Origin: Desulfofundulus thermosubterraneus DSM 16057
Lineage (GTDB): Bacteria; Bacillota; Desulfotomaculia; Desulfotomaculales; Desulfovirgulaceae
Assembly (NCBI RefSeq): GCF_900142025.1
Contig: NZ_FQZM01000019.1
Coordinates: 1-64,000 of the forward strand
Length of the DNA: 64,000 bases
Direction: 5' to 3'
Shown here: piece after piece, positions 18,178-26,026 of the stretch
How positions within the stretch are numbered: the first letter of the stretch is position 1
Layout: the number at the start of each line of letters is the position of its first letter
Translations under genes and position numbers: made by a program
The notes under the pieces: generated by a model
The model's input: only the letters and a program-made list of their open reading frames with translations
Told to the model about the DNA's origin: nothing
The model's database searches: none

Positions 18178-18276
18178 GCGAAAAAAAGGCAAACCTGCCG
18201 AAAGGCAGGGGCGCAAAGCCGCGGGCCTAAAGCGGAGCGAGCCGCCAGGGCAGCCGGGTTGCCGAACTTTCCGGCA
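18178..18276 (+). promoter_or_regulatory. Cyclic di-GMP-I (GEMM) riboswitch upstream of pilC
   Basis: The block matches the type I c-di-GMP aptamer. GGCAAACC begins at 18188, the GAAA-capped stem CCTGCC-GAAA-GGCAGG spans 18194-18209, then GGCGCAAAGCC, CGGGCCTAA, a second stem, and AGGGCAGCCGGGTTGCC closing P1 at 18263. The GNRA tetraloop/receptor arrangement and the GGGTTGCC closing strand are diagnostic. The P1 3' strand can also pair with CGGCA at 18272-18276, giving an alternative TGCCG/CGGCA hairpin that could act as the switching element. A terminator follows at 18283-18310. It controls pilC and the downstream pilin genes; whether the ligand turns them on or off was not determined. Confidence 0.93.
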
Positions 18277-18282
18277 CGTTCT

Positions 18283-18310
18283 TCCAGGCGTTTCGCCTGG
18301 ATTTTTATTT
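18283..18310 (+). terminator. Rho-independent terminator behind the c-di-GMP aptamer
   Basis: An 8-bp stem TCCAGGCG/CGCCTGGA with a TTT loop is followed by TTTTTATTT. It sits between the riboswitch aptamer and the pilC ribosome site, so it is the likely expression platform for transcription control. Confidence 0.85.
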
Positions 18311-18317
18311 CCGGGAG

Positions 18318-19553
18318 GTGGTGAGGGGAGCTTTGCCCGTCTATGCCTATCGGGCCCGGGATTTAAGCGGCAGGTTGGTTTCCGGCCGGCTGGAAGCCAG
18401 CGGGCCGGGGGAAGCGGCCAGGATGCTGCAGGGCCAGCGGCTTTTCCCCGTGCAGATCCGGGCCGTGCGGGGGGGCGCCGGACTGACTTTGCGGCTGCCT
18501 TCATTCCGGCGTGGGGTCAGGTTGAGGGAGCTGGCCCTCTTCTGCCGCCAGCTTTCCACCCTGGTCAGCGCCGGCGTGCCCCTGGTGGGGGCCATGCGCA
18601 TCCTGGAGCTGCAGGTGGAGGGCCGGGTACTCAAAGAGGTGGTGCGCGGGGTGACCGGCCGCCTGGAGCAGGGACACTCCCTGGCCGAATCCTTCGGCGC
18701 CTACCCGTCGGTCTTCCCCGAGATCTTCATCAGCATGGTGGAAGCCGGGGAAGTGGGCGGCGTGCTGGACGAGGTGCTGGAAAGCCTGGCCGGCCATTTC
18801 GAAAGGGAACACGAGGTGAGGGAAAAGGTGAAGTCGGCCCTCACCTACCCCACCATGGTCCTGGGCTTTGCCGTGGTCATCCTCACCTTCGTGCTCACCT
18901 TCGTCCTGCCCCCCATCATCAACACCATCCAGAACCTGGGTGTGCCCCTGCCCCTGCCCACCCGGGTGGTGATGGGAGCCAGCCGCCTGGTGGGGCGCTA
19001 CTGGTACCTCCTCCCGCTGTTTCCACTGGCGGCGGCTTTCGGCTTTCAGCGCCTGCGGGGCTCACCCCGGGGCCGGGAGATGTGGGACCGCCTGGTCCTG
19101 AAAATGCCCGTATTCGGGCCGGTGCTGAAAAAAATAATCATTGCCCGCTTCGCCCGCACCCTGGCCGCCATGCTCAAAGGCGGGGTGCCCATCATCCAGG
19201 CCCTGGAAGTGGTGAAGAAAACTGCCGGCAACCAGGTGGTGGCGGCCGGCGTGGCCAGGGCGCAGGAGAGCGTGCGGGAGGGGCAGGGCCTGGCCGGCCC
19301 CCTGGAAGAGAGCGGCATCTTCCCCCCTCTGGTCATCCGCATGATTGCCGTGGGGGAAGAAACCGGCAGCCTGGACGCGCTGCTGGTCCGCATCGGCGCC
19401 TTTTACGACCAGGAAGTGAACATCACCGTGGGCCGCCTCTCCAGCGTGCTGGAGCCGGTGCTGATTGTCTTCCTGGGCGGCATAGTAGGGTTCATCGTCC
19501 TTTCGGTGCTCCTGCCCATGTTCACCAGCATGATGCAGGGGCTGGGGAAGTAG
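18318..19553 (+). CDS. pilC: Type IV pilus inner-membrane platform protein PilC
   Basis: PilC/GspF family platform protein, about 411 residues, which couples the ATPases to pilin insertion. It starts with VYAYRARDLSGRLVSGRLEA, and two T2SSF domains follow (LALFCRQLSTLVSAGVPLV; then ARFARTLAAMLKGGVPIIQAL). Long hydrophobic segments lie near residues 180-200 and 225-240 and at the C-terminus (GGIVGFIVLSVLLPMF). The start is uncertain: GTG 18318, GTG 18321 or TTG 18333 are all in frame, the last matching the usual family start (PVYAYRA). It is under the c-di-GMP riboswitch. Confidence 0.93.
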   Translation: MVRGALPVYAYRARDLSGRLVSGRLEASGPGEAARMLQGQRLFPVQIRAVRGGAGLTLRLPSFRRGVRLRELALFCRQLSTLVSAGVPLVGAMRILELQVEGRVLKEVVRGVTGRLEQGHSLAESFGAYPSVFPEIFISMVEAGEVGGVLDEVLESLAGHFEREHEVREKVKSALTYPTMVLGFAVVILTFVLTFVLPPIINTIQNLGVPLPLPTRVVMGASRLVGRYWYLLPLFPLAAAFGFQRLRGSPRGREMWDRLVLKMPVFGPVLKKIIIARFARTLAAMLKGGVPIIQALEVVKKTAGNQVVAAGVARAQESVREGQGLAGPLEESGIFPPLVIRMIAVGEETGSLDALLVRIGAFYDQEVNITVGRLSSVLEPVLIVFLGGIVGFIVLSVLLPMFTSMMQGLGK

Positions 19554-19683
19554 GGCGGTGGTTTCAAAGGTGTTCTTACATACTCTAACCGGCCATTTAG
19601 GCACCGTTTCCAGGTCAATTATTTAATTGACAACCCTTGTTTCTTGTTTTATTAAGACACTACTTTTTGGGGAGGAAAAAACT

Positions 19684-20190
19684 ATGCGCAAAAAACTCAA
19701 GGACAACCGCGGCTTCACCCTGGTGGAGCTGCTGGTGGTCATCGCCATCATCGGCATCCTGGCCGCCATCATCGCCCCCAACGCCTTCAAGGCCATTGAA
19801 AAGGGCAAGGTGGCGGCGGCCGAGGCGGATTACAAGGCAATTAAAGCTGCGGCGTTGAATTTTTATACGGATACTGGTAAGTGGGCGCCTAGCTATACAT
19901 CGACAGTTCCTGACTCTTACCTTGTGACAGAACCCACGTCCGGTTACGATGGCTGGAACGGCCCCTACATAGAGCGCTGGCCGAGCAGGAACCCGTGGGG
20001 CGGAAAGTATTATTATATTAAAGATGGCGATTGGGATTTTGATGGTAATAATGATTCAGGTTACAGGTTTTTACAATTGGATACGGTTCCAGCCAGCGCC
20101 ATCGACAGGTTGATTAGTGACCTCGGAAGTGACGTTGCGAAAAAGAAGAGCGATAACACGTTAATTAATATTCTGATCTCAAAAGACTAG
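19684..20190 (+). CDS. GspG-like type IV pilin, copy 1
   Basis: Prepilin of 168 residues. The short basic leader [10 protein letters not shown] ends at the cleavage glycine, followed by [20 protein letters not shown] with the methylated Phe and the conserved Glu at +5. The body has the GspG-type pattern [20 protein letters not shown] and [20 protein letters not shown], then a diversified tail ending NILISKD. GGGGAGG precedes ATG 19684. It is the first of the pilin array and, lying closest to pilC, is a candidate major pilin, but I cannot prove that. The C-terminal ISKD is shared with copy 5. Confidence 0.9.
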   Translation: MRKKLKDNRGFTLVELLVVIAIIGILAAIIAPNAFKAIEKGKVAAAEADYKAIKAAALNFYTDTGKWAPSYTSTVPDSYLVTEPTSGYDGWNGPYIERWPSRNPWGGKYYYIKDGDWDFDGNNDSGYRFLQLDTVPASAIDRLISDLGSDVAKKKSDNTLINILISKD

Positions 20191-20387
20191 TTCCCTAACA
20201 CATAAATTAATGCATAAAAATTAACATTTTTATTATCCAATTTAGAGAACAAAAACTAATCCTTTTGAAAGATTTCACAACTGTTTAACGAACAAAAAAA
20301 GGCTGTTTTTAACCATGCTATTTGAACCGATCCTTTTTGTAAAAGAGTTTAAGAACTTTTGTGTCGCGGTACCAGACGTAATTTTAA

Positions 20388-20419
20388 GTGCCGCCGGCGC
20401 CCTCCGGCGCCGGCGGCAC
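20388..20419 (+). repeat. 14-bp perfect GC hairpin in the leader of pilin copy 2
   Basis: GTGCCGCCGGCGCC (20388-20401) is exactly complementary to 20406-20419, with a CTCC loop. No T-run follows, so it is not a canonical terminator. It sits in the 324-bp gap between pilin copies 1 and 2, which otherwise holds AT-rich DNA and a leader segment shared with other pilin genes. Confidence 0.7.
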
Positions 20420-20514
20420 ACAGCCCCGGCCGGAAATCGCCGTGTGCCCCGTTTCGGCGGGGTTGAAGTAGTGAACCGGATCCTCTTTTTCCCGTGAGAG
20501 GATGTGAGCCATTG

Positions 20515-21012
20515 ATGTTCGGTTTGCCGATCCTGCGCCGCAACAATCGCGGCTTCACCCTGGTGGAGCTTCTGGTGGTCATCGCCATCATCGGCATCCT
20601 GGCCGCCATCATTGCTCCAAATGCCTTCAAGTCGGTAGAAAAGGCGAAGGTGGCCAAGGCGGAGGCCGACCTGAAGGCCTTTAAGGCCGCAGCACTGAAT
20701 TACTACACTGATACCGGCCAGTGGCCGGGAGACAAAAATCCAGGCGAAGATCCCGGGTTTATGACTAACGTTTGGAGCGTGGCAGGCTGGGATGGCCCCT
20801 ACCTGGAGCGCTGGCCCGAAGTAACGCCCTTCGGCGGGCAGTACGACTGGGATAAATGGAGCGACAGAGCAGGGGTTACTATTGCACACGCTCCTAATTT
20901 GACGAACAATCTCATGCTTTTAATTGACAGGGATATGGACGATGGCAATTTAGATACAGGCGACGTGGTAAAGCTCGATTACGGGCTTCAGGTAATTCTG
21001 CAACGGTGGTAA
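20515..21012 (+). CDS. GspG-like type IV pilin, copy 2
   Basis: Prepilin of about 165 residues. The leader MFGLPILRRNNRG precedes [20 protein letters not shown]. The body has LKAFKAAALNYYTDTGQWPG and [20 protein letters not shown]. The tail is unlike the other copies: MLLIDRDMDDGNLDTGD, which is rich in aspartate, and then LQVILQRW. ATG 20515 is chosen; a TTG three bases earlier is possible. A structured leader lies upstream. Confidence 0.88.
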   Translation: MFGLPILRRNNRGFTLVELLVVIAIIGILAAIIAPNAFKSVEKAKVAKAEADLKAFKAAALNYYTDTGQWPGDKNPGEDPGFMTNVWSVAGWDGPYLERWPEVTPFGGQYDWDKWSDRAGVTIAHAPNLTNNLMLLIDRDMDDGNLDTGDVVKLDYGLQVILQRW

Positions 21013-21035
21013 AGGCTAAGCTAACGTCATTTCCA

Positions 21036-21073
21036 CGCGTGCTGAATGTGCCGGAAGTCGCATTCAGCACGCG
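21036..21073 (+). repeat. 13-bp stem-loop in the leader of pilin copy 3
   Basis: CGCGTGCTGAATG (21036-21048) pairs perfectly with 21061-21073 across a 12-base loop. It is immediately followed by a leader block shared with two other pilin leaders. No T-run follows, so a role in processing or RNA stability is as likely as termination. Confidence 0.65.
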
Positions 21074-21165
21074 GCCCCAGCCAGAAAGAAATTGCCATCT
21101 ATGTTTTTCCAGTGGTGAAGTAGCAAGCATATGGTGCTAATTTTCTTTCGGAAGCAGGTGAACCG

Positions 21166-21747
21166 GTGTTTTTTAGTTTATCTAACCTGCGCCGCAACAA
21201 TCGCGGCTTCACCCTGGTAGAGCTTTTAGTGGTCATCGCCATCATCGGCATCCTGGCAGCCATTATTACTCCCAGCGCCTTCAGGGCGGTGGAAAAGGGG
21301 AAAGTGTCCCGGGTCGTTGCCGACGTGCGGGCCATAAAGGCGGCCGGTTACGCATATTATGCCGATACCGGTGACTGGCCGAAGGCAGGGCAGGAGTCCT
21401 ACGACCCCGGCTCCAGCGATGACTACGGCTTTCTGTACTTCATGAAGGCGGACGGCAGCACCGTTTGGAACGGGCCGTACCTGGAGAAGCCGCCCGGCGT
21501 CACGCCCTGGGGCGGTCATTACCGCTACTGGAAGAGCAGGATTACGGGTACTGTCTATGACGCTGCGGGCAATCCCATTGCAGTTAATAACACCAGATGC
21601 GCCGTGGTCACCATCGGCGGTTTTCCCGAACAGGGCATCCGCGATGCCGTGGACCGGCGCATCCGGGAGAGTGTCGGTTACTCCTATGTGGGGGAAGAAA
21701 ACGGCACGTACTACATATCGGTGATCATTTGGATGGAAGGGTTGTAG
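21166..21747 (+). CDS. GspG-like type IV pilin, copy 3
   Basis: Prepilin of 193 residues starting at GTG 21166, with AGGTG upstream. Leader [14 protein letters not shown], then [20 protein letters not shown]. The body reads [20 protein letters not shown] and [20 protein letters not shown]. The long tail contains [20 protein letters not shown] and ends in WMEGL. Its leader DNA and first 25 codons are closely repeated at 24690-24885, showing a duplication. Confidence 0.88.
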   Translation: MFFSLSNLRRNNRGFTLVELLVVIAIIGILAAIITPSAFRAVEKGKVSRVVADVRAIKAAGYAYYADTGDWPKAGQESYDPGSSDDYGFLYFMKADGSTVWNGPYLEKPPGVTPWGGHYRYWKSRITGTVYDAAGNPIAVNNTRCAVVTIGGFPEQGIRDAVDRRIRESVGYSYVGEENGTYYISVIIWMEGL

Positions 21748-21823
21748 CGTCGGCGCGCTACCGGTCTGGTTGCCGGAGACCGGGCGTACAATCCGCTTTG
21801 TTATAGGCCGGGGGGATTCTGGA

Positions 21824-22466
21824 TTGATTAAACGATTTTCTAAAAATGAAAAGGACTTCACCCTGGTAGAGCTGCTGGTGGTTATCGCCATCATCAGCAT
21901 CCTGGCAGCCATCATCGCTCCCAATGCCTTCAAGGCAGTGGAAAAGGCTAAGGTGGCTAGAGCCTAGCCAACGCAAAGGCCCTCCGTGCGGCGGCGCTGG
22001 CATACTACGCGGATATGGGCTTTTTCCCGCAGGACGTGAATCGTGGCTTTGATCCAGGCTTTCTGTATCCTATGAGCCCGGCGGAATACTACAGCACGCC
22101 TGAAGGGCAACAGGTGCTGGCCCGGGCAAAGGCTGAGGGTTGGACCGGAGGATGGGGTGCCGACCAGCTGACTCCCTGGCAAAAGCAGGCCATTGTTCGT
22201 AACTGGAAAGGTCCTACCTGGAGCGCTGGCCGGAAAGGACGCCTTGGGGTGGCAAGTACGATTGGAATCTCTGGCCCAACGGTGCGGTGCGCTACGGCGT
22301 GCCCATAGAGGCCAGCGTCTACGTAGGGATCCAGCGGGACTGGGGCGACCGTGTAGAGACAGGAATTCCGGTGGCCGCCGAAGAGCTCATGATCAGGGAG
22401 GGCCACGATGTCGGCGGTTGGCCAAACGGCGAAGTGCAGGTACTCCTGGTGCGCTGGAAGAGGTAG
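21824..22466 (+). pseudogene. GspG-like pilin, copy 4, broken by two frameshifts
   Basis: From TTG 21824 (GGGGGGAT upstream) the frame reads [20 protein letters not shown] and stops at TAG near 21966. The pilin continues in another frame as ANAKALRAAALAYYADMGFF. A second shift near 22213 restores [20 protein letters not shown] and runs to RWKR and TAG 22464-22466. The cleavage-site glycine is replaced by aspartate (KD|FTLVE), and IIGIL has become IISIL, so even without the frameshifts processing by PilD would be impaired. Sequencing error could explain single shifts, but not also the glycine loss. Confidence 0.8.
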
Positions 22467-22489
22467 CTTTTGAAAGGGGGACACGGGAA

Positions 22490-23008
22490 ATGAAAGGTGG
22501 ACTGCGTGACCGGAGTGGTTTTACTTTGGTTGAATTACTGGTAGTTATTGCCATTATAGGCATTCTGGCCGCCATAATCACCCCAAACGCCTTCAAGGCC
22601 ATCGAAAAGGGTAAAGTGGCGGCAGCGGAGGCGGATTATAAGGCTATTAAGGCAGCGGTTCTGAATTACTATACCGACACCGGCCAGTGGCCAGGTATGG
22701 GAAGTGATAATGGGTCCCGAGAAACCGAAATGTTTGTTACTGGTGTAAATGTACCTAATGGCTGGAATGGCCCCTACCTTGAACGGTGGCCAAGCAAGAA
22801 CCCATGGGGAGGCTACTATAAGTTTGTTAATTGGACTGCCAATGACTCTCCGTGGGGAAGCCCTGCTAGGTGGGTTGAATTAAGTAGTGTACCAGGTGCA
22901 AACGGGAATTCATCCACTGGTGCTGCGAAGCGATTGCAGGATGATCTGGGAGAAGATGTTGTCAAGTTTGACGGTAGTTTAGTAAAGATTTTAGTTTCTA
23001 AGGATTAA
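22490..23008 (+). CDS. GspG-like type IV pilin, copy 5
   Basis: Prepilin of 172 residues. Leader MKGGLRDRSG, then [20 protein letters not shown]. The segment [20 protein letters not shown] matches copy 1, as do the [19 protein letters not shown] block and the terminal KILVSKD, so copies 1 and 5 are the closest pair. The N-terminal DNA uses different synonymous codons from the other copies (ttactggtagttattgccat), so it is not a recent gene conversion. AAAGGGGG lies nine bases before ATG 22490. Confidence 0.88.
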   Translation: MKGGLRDRSGFTLVELLVVIAIIGILAAIITPNAFKAIEKGKVAAAEADYKAIKAAVLNYYTDTGQWPGMGSDNGSRETEMFVTGVNVPNGWNGPYLERWPSKNPWGGYYKFVNWTANDSPWGSPARWVELSSVPGANGNSSTGAAKRLQDDLGEDVVKFDGSLVKILVSKD

Positions 23009-23194
23009 TAATGCGGTTACGTTTGATATAGGGTAAGGTTTTAGGGTAAGGTTTTGCCAGATGTCGAAAAATGTAACTAATGCTCTTTGTTGTTTTCCGT
23101 CTTAGCGGGGTTGCAGGGTGCTGACTTCTGAATAGAAGTCTGAAGTGGAGTAAGGATTCGCTGATGTACGGGCCCCCAAAAAAAACGGCCGGTT

Positions 23195-23776
23195 ATGCGT
23201 TTTAAATTGATACTGGTGATTGCACGCGACCAGCGCGGCTTCACCCTGGTGGAGCTTCTGGTGGTCATCGCCATCATCGGCATCCTGGCAGCCATTATCG
23301 CCCCCAATGCATTTAGGGCGGTGGAGAAGTCTAAAATTTCCAGAACAATTCAGGATATGACCGCCTTAAAGTCGGCGGTGCTGGCCTTTTATGCCGATGT
23401 GGGTTTCTTCCCGGCTGACCCGGACCCTTGGCACCAGGATCCCGGCCTGGGAGTAAACACGGACACTGTTACTTATAGGGCTGATACAATCGCGGCTATG
23501 GGCTTGACGGAGCAGGAATATCGAGATAGACTTAACTCCCGCTGGCAGGGACCTTATCTGGATTTCCCCCTAACCAAGAAGACCGCCTGGGGAGGCAGGT
23601 ACGACTATGAGTGCTGGCCCGGACAGGGAATTTTCGTAACTATTCATGAAATACCCGGGGCCAGCGCCGACAAACTGGCGGAACTGAGTCCCTTTGAAGT
23701 TTATTATAAGGGGCAAGATGATGTTAATCCCAGTTTGCACAAAGTAACCTTAAAGATTACCAACTGGATTTACTAA
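23195..23776 (+). CDS. GspG-like type IV pilin, copy 6
   Basis: Prepilin of 193 residues. Leader MRFKLILVIARDQRG, then [20 protein letters not shown]. The body has DMTALKSAVLAFYADVGFFP and RWQGPYLDFPLTKKTAWGGRYD, with ITNWIY at the end. The extended loop around VTYRADTIAAMGLTEQEYRD is distinct. The ribosome site is weak, and a 13-codon frame (ATG 23164) overlaps the start, which might couple translation. The 186-bp gap upstream shows no gene. Confidence 0.87.
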   Translation: MRFKLILVIARDQRGFTLVELLVVIAIIGILAAIIAPNAFRAVEKSKISRTIQDMTALKSAVLAFYADVGFFPADPDPWHQDPGLGVNTDTVTYRADTIAAMGLTEQEYRDRLNSRWQGPYLDFPLTKKTAWGGRYDYECWPGQGIFVTIHEIPGASADKLAELSPFEVYYKGQDDVNPSLHKVTLKITNWIY

Positions 23777-23930
23777 GCGGTGGAACAACAACGATAAGGC
23801 CAGGACAGCAGCGGGTTGCTTAACTAACCGCCGTCCGTCCTGACTTCGATCTGCTTGAATTGTACCTTTGCTGGCATTTTTGCAGGGGTCACCCAGCTTA
23901 AACGAACAGAAAATGCAGGGTGCATTTAAA

Positions 23931-24572
23931 GTGTTTTATATTCTAAGGAAAAAACTGAACAACGAGCGCGGTTTCACCCTGGTAGAGCTCCTCGTGGTTA
24001 TCGCCATCATCGGGGTGCTGGCGGCCATCATTACCCCTAATGCGTTCAGGGCTATAGAGAAGGGCAAGGTTTCCAAGGCGGTTTCGGATCTTCGAGCGAT
24101 CGGAAGCGCGGCAATGGCCTACTATGCCGATGTGGGGGATTTTCCCTGGTCTAAAGGGCATCCTCCCGGTGAACCTTTGCAGAATGGAAGCGATCCCGGA
24201 TTCGTTCGCAAGCCTGATAGCTCGTGGCAAACGGATAATCCCAATATTGGTTATGGAGGAAACCTGGATGCCTGGAACGGACCGTATCTTGAAAGGTGGC
24301 CGTCACAGCATCCCTGGGGTGACGTCTACACCTGGAATTACTGGCGGGATTACCCTGTACCGGGAACAGGCACAACGGTAAGCAAGGCGGGAATCGTAAC
24401 GCTGGAGGATTACGGCCGCATTCCCCATGCATCGCTGGAGGCGATTGATAGGATCGTGGATGATGGTGATCTATCCAGGGGCTATGTGTTTTACCAGAAT
24501 GGTGGTAACTTTGGTTACCCGGATAGTGGGACTGGCCAAGGCTTTCTTCAGGTGGTGGTGGCCACGCAATGA
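23931..24572 (+). CDS. GspG-like type IV pilin, copy 7
   Basis: Prepilin of about 213 residues, the longest of the array. Leader ending KKLNNERG, then [20 protein letters not shown]. The body has [20 protein letters not shown] and [20 protein letters not shown]. The tail is aromatic and glycine rich ([16 protein letters not shown]). I choose GTG 23931 because AGGGTG precedes it and it gives a 14-residue leader like the other copies; ATG 23913 is an alternative. Confidence 0.87.
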   Translation: MFYILRKKLNNERGFTLVELLVVIAIIGVLAAIITPNAFRAIEKGKVSKAVSDLRAIGSAAMAYYADVGDFPWSKGHPPGEPLQNGSDPGFVRKPDSSWQTDNPNIGYGGNLDAWNGPYLERWPSQHPWGDVYTWNYWRDYPVPGTGTTVSKAGIVTLEDYGRIPHASLEAIDRIVDDGDLSRGYVFYQNGGNFGYPDSGTGQGFLQVVVATQ

Positions 24573-24575
24573 AAA

Positions 24576-24650
24576 GGAGCTTTCAGGTGGTCATCGTCAT
24601 TGTCGGTTCCTGGCCGTCACAATTTTTCCAACGCCTTCATGGCAGAGGTA
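24576..24650 (+). pseudogene. Degenerate pilin N-terminal fragment
   Basis: Just behind copy 7 the DNA reads GAGCTTTCAGGTGGTCATCG, then a diverged CATTGTCGG-TTCCTGGCCGTC and CCAACGCCTTCATGGCAGA. These follow in order the bases that encode [25 protein letters not shown] in the intact pilins, with several substitutions and small deletions. It has no start, leader or downstream body. Confidence 0.55.
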
Positions 24651-24811
24651 CATTGAGTGTTAAAAGGTAATACAATGTTTTAACTACCGCCAGTGCGTCT
24701 TAGCGATGGAATCACGCGGCCCGCTCCTGGACGAAACTCGCTGTATGTGTTTTATTGGCGGTGGAGTAGCAATTATGTGGTGCCAATATTCTTTTTGAAG
24801 CAGGTGAAGCG

Positions 24812-24934
24812 GTGGTAAATAGTTTATCAAACTTGCGCCGGAACAACCGCGGTTTCACCCTAGTGGAGCTTTTAGTGGTCATCGAACCTTTAAGTCCGCC
24901 TGCAATGCTTCATGTAGACGAGGAATGGTTATGA
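24812..24934 (+). pseudogene. Truncated pilin open frame overlapping the next gene
   Basis: A 40-codon frame from GTG 24812 reads [14 protein letters not shown] then [10 protein letters not shown] and then leaves the pilin pattern (EPLSPPAMLHVDEEWL). AGGTG lies in front, and the 120 bp upstream are a diverged copy of the leader of pilin copy 3. Its TGA (24932-24934) overlaps the ATG of the following pseudopilin gene in an ATGA junction. It may now serve only to couple translation. The leader and cleavage site are intact, so a processed short peptide is conceivable. Confidence 0.6.
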
Positions 24935-25317
24935 TTATGCGTCCGTTTTCCAGGCATGACCGCGCCTTTACCCTGATCGAGGTCCTGGTGGCCGCCGCCA
25001 TTTTGGTGCTGGTGGCGGCTACTGCCGTAAATCTGATGGTTTCGGGCAAAATGGCGGCTAAAGCAGCCTGGGAGGACACGGTGGCCGTAAACGCCGCCCA
25101 GGCCGTAATGGAGGAGCTGCTGGCCCGCCGCCTGGCCGGGGGCGAACGGCAGGACCAGCCGCAGCCATTTCCCGGCGCGTCCGGTTATACTTACACATAT
25201 TCGGTAGATACCTATCAGCCGGATGATCGGCTGGTCCAGGTGCGGGTCATCATCCATTTCCAGCACCAGGGGCGGGAGCGGCAGCTGGAACTGGTGACGC
25301 TGAAACGTAGGGGATGA
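24931..25317 (+). CDS. PilV-like minor pseudopilin
   Basis: Prepilin-like protein of about 128 residues. The N-terminus MIMRPFSRHDRA is followed by FTLIEVLVAAAILVLVAATA, with Ala instead of Gly before the cleavage Phe and Glu at +5. ATG 24931 is preferred over 24925 because GAGGA lies six bases upstream. The remainder is short, with YTYTYSVDTYQPDDRLVQVR and a basic C-terminus. The GspI/PilV-type minor pilins prime pilus assembly. It is translationally linked to the short frame before it and to the PilW-like gene behind it. Confidence 0.8.
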   Translation: MIMRPFSRHDRAFTLIEVLVAAAILVLVAATAVNLMVSGKMAAKAAWEDTVAVNAAQAVMEELLARRLAGGERQDQPQPFPGASGYTYTYSVDTYQPDDRLVQVRVIIHFQHQGRERQLELVTLKRRG

Positions 25318-25357
25318 CGGCCGGCGCAAATTTGATGAGTTGGCGGGACGAGGCCTG

Positions 25358-25972
25358 ATGGGACCGGTTAAAAAAATTGCAGTGCGCAGAGCAGTTAGCG
25401 ATAATAGCGTGGGTATAATCGCTAAAGGACCCGGGCAATCAAAATATGGCACGGCTGATACACCGGCCTCTGGTTGGCGGGCCGCCCTGCTCGGACTGGC
25501 GCTTGACCGCCGGGGCCTGACGCTGATCGAAGTCCTGGTGACGGCCGTCCTTCTGTCTTTAATCCTGGGGGCGGCCTATTTCGTCGTCGACAGCACCATG
25601 CTCAACTGGAAGAAGGGCGACGAGCAGGTTGACGTGCAGCAGAACCTGCGGCTGGCCATGGACCGGCTGACCCGGGAGCTGAGGGTTAGTGCAGGGGTGG
25701 ACGAAATAAATCCCCAATCATACATCATTTTTAAGAGCCCGGACAACGCAAAATACATCAAGTATTATCTTTACGGCGGCGAGATCAAGCGGGCCACCAG
25801 CAGTAATAAAATTATCTGGGAAGGGGACAATCCCGTGGCCGGGCGGGTTCAGGCGGTATCATTCCAGGGAGTTACCGGCTTGCCGGCCACGGTGGAGATA
25901 AAGCTCACCGGCACCAACGGTTTTGTTTTAACTTCCCGCGTGACCGTGCGGATGATGCGCGAACAAAATTAA
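25358..25972 (+). CDS. PilW/GspJ-like minor pseudopilin
   Basis: Protein of about 204 residues with an unusually long leader of about 50 residues before the prepilin motif DRRG|LTLIEVLVTAVLLSLILG. The body contains DEQVDVQQNLRLAMDRLTRELR, which is the typical GspJ/PilW segment, and a beta-rich C-terminus. ATG 25358 (GAGG upstream) is chosen. A start closer to the motif cannot be excluded. It lies between the PilV-like and PilX-like genes, the standard order of minor pilins. Confidence 0.78.
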   Translation: MGPVKKIAVRRAVSDNSVGIIAKGPGQSKYGTADTPASGWRAALLGLALDRRGLTLIEVLVTAVLLSLILGAAYFVVDSTMLNWKKGDEQVDVQQNLRLAMDRLTRELRVSAGVDEINPQSYIIFKSPDNAKYIKYYLYGGEIKRATSSNKIIWEGDNPVAGRVQAVSFQGVTGLPATVEIKLTGTNGFVLTSRVTVRMMREQN

Positions 25973-26026
25973 TTTTCCCGGAATAAATGTTCCGTATAGA
26001 AAAGAATTTGGGGAGGGCATCTTGTA

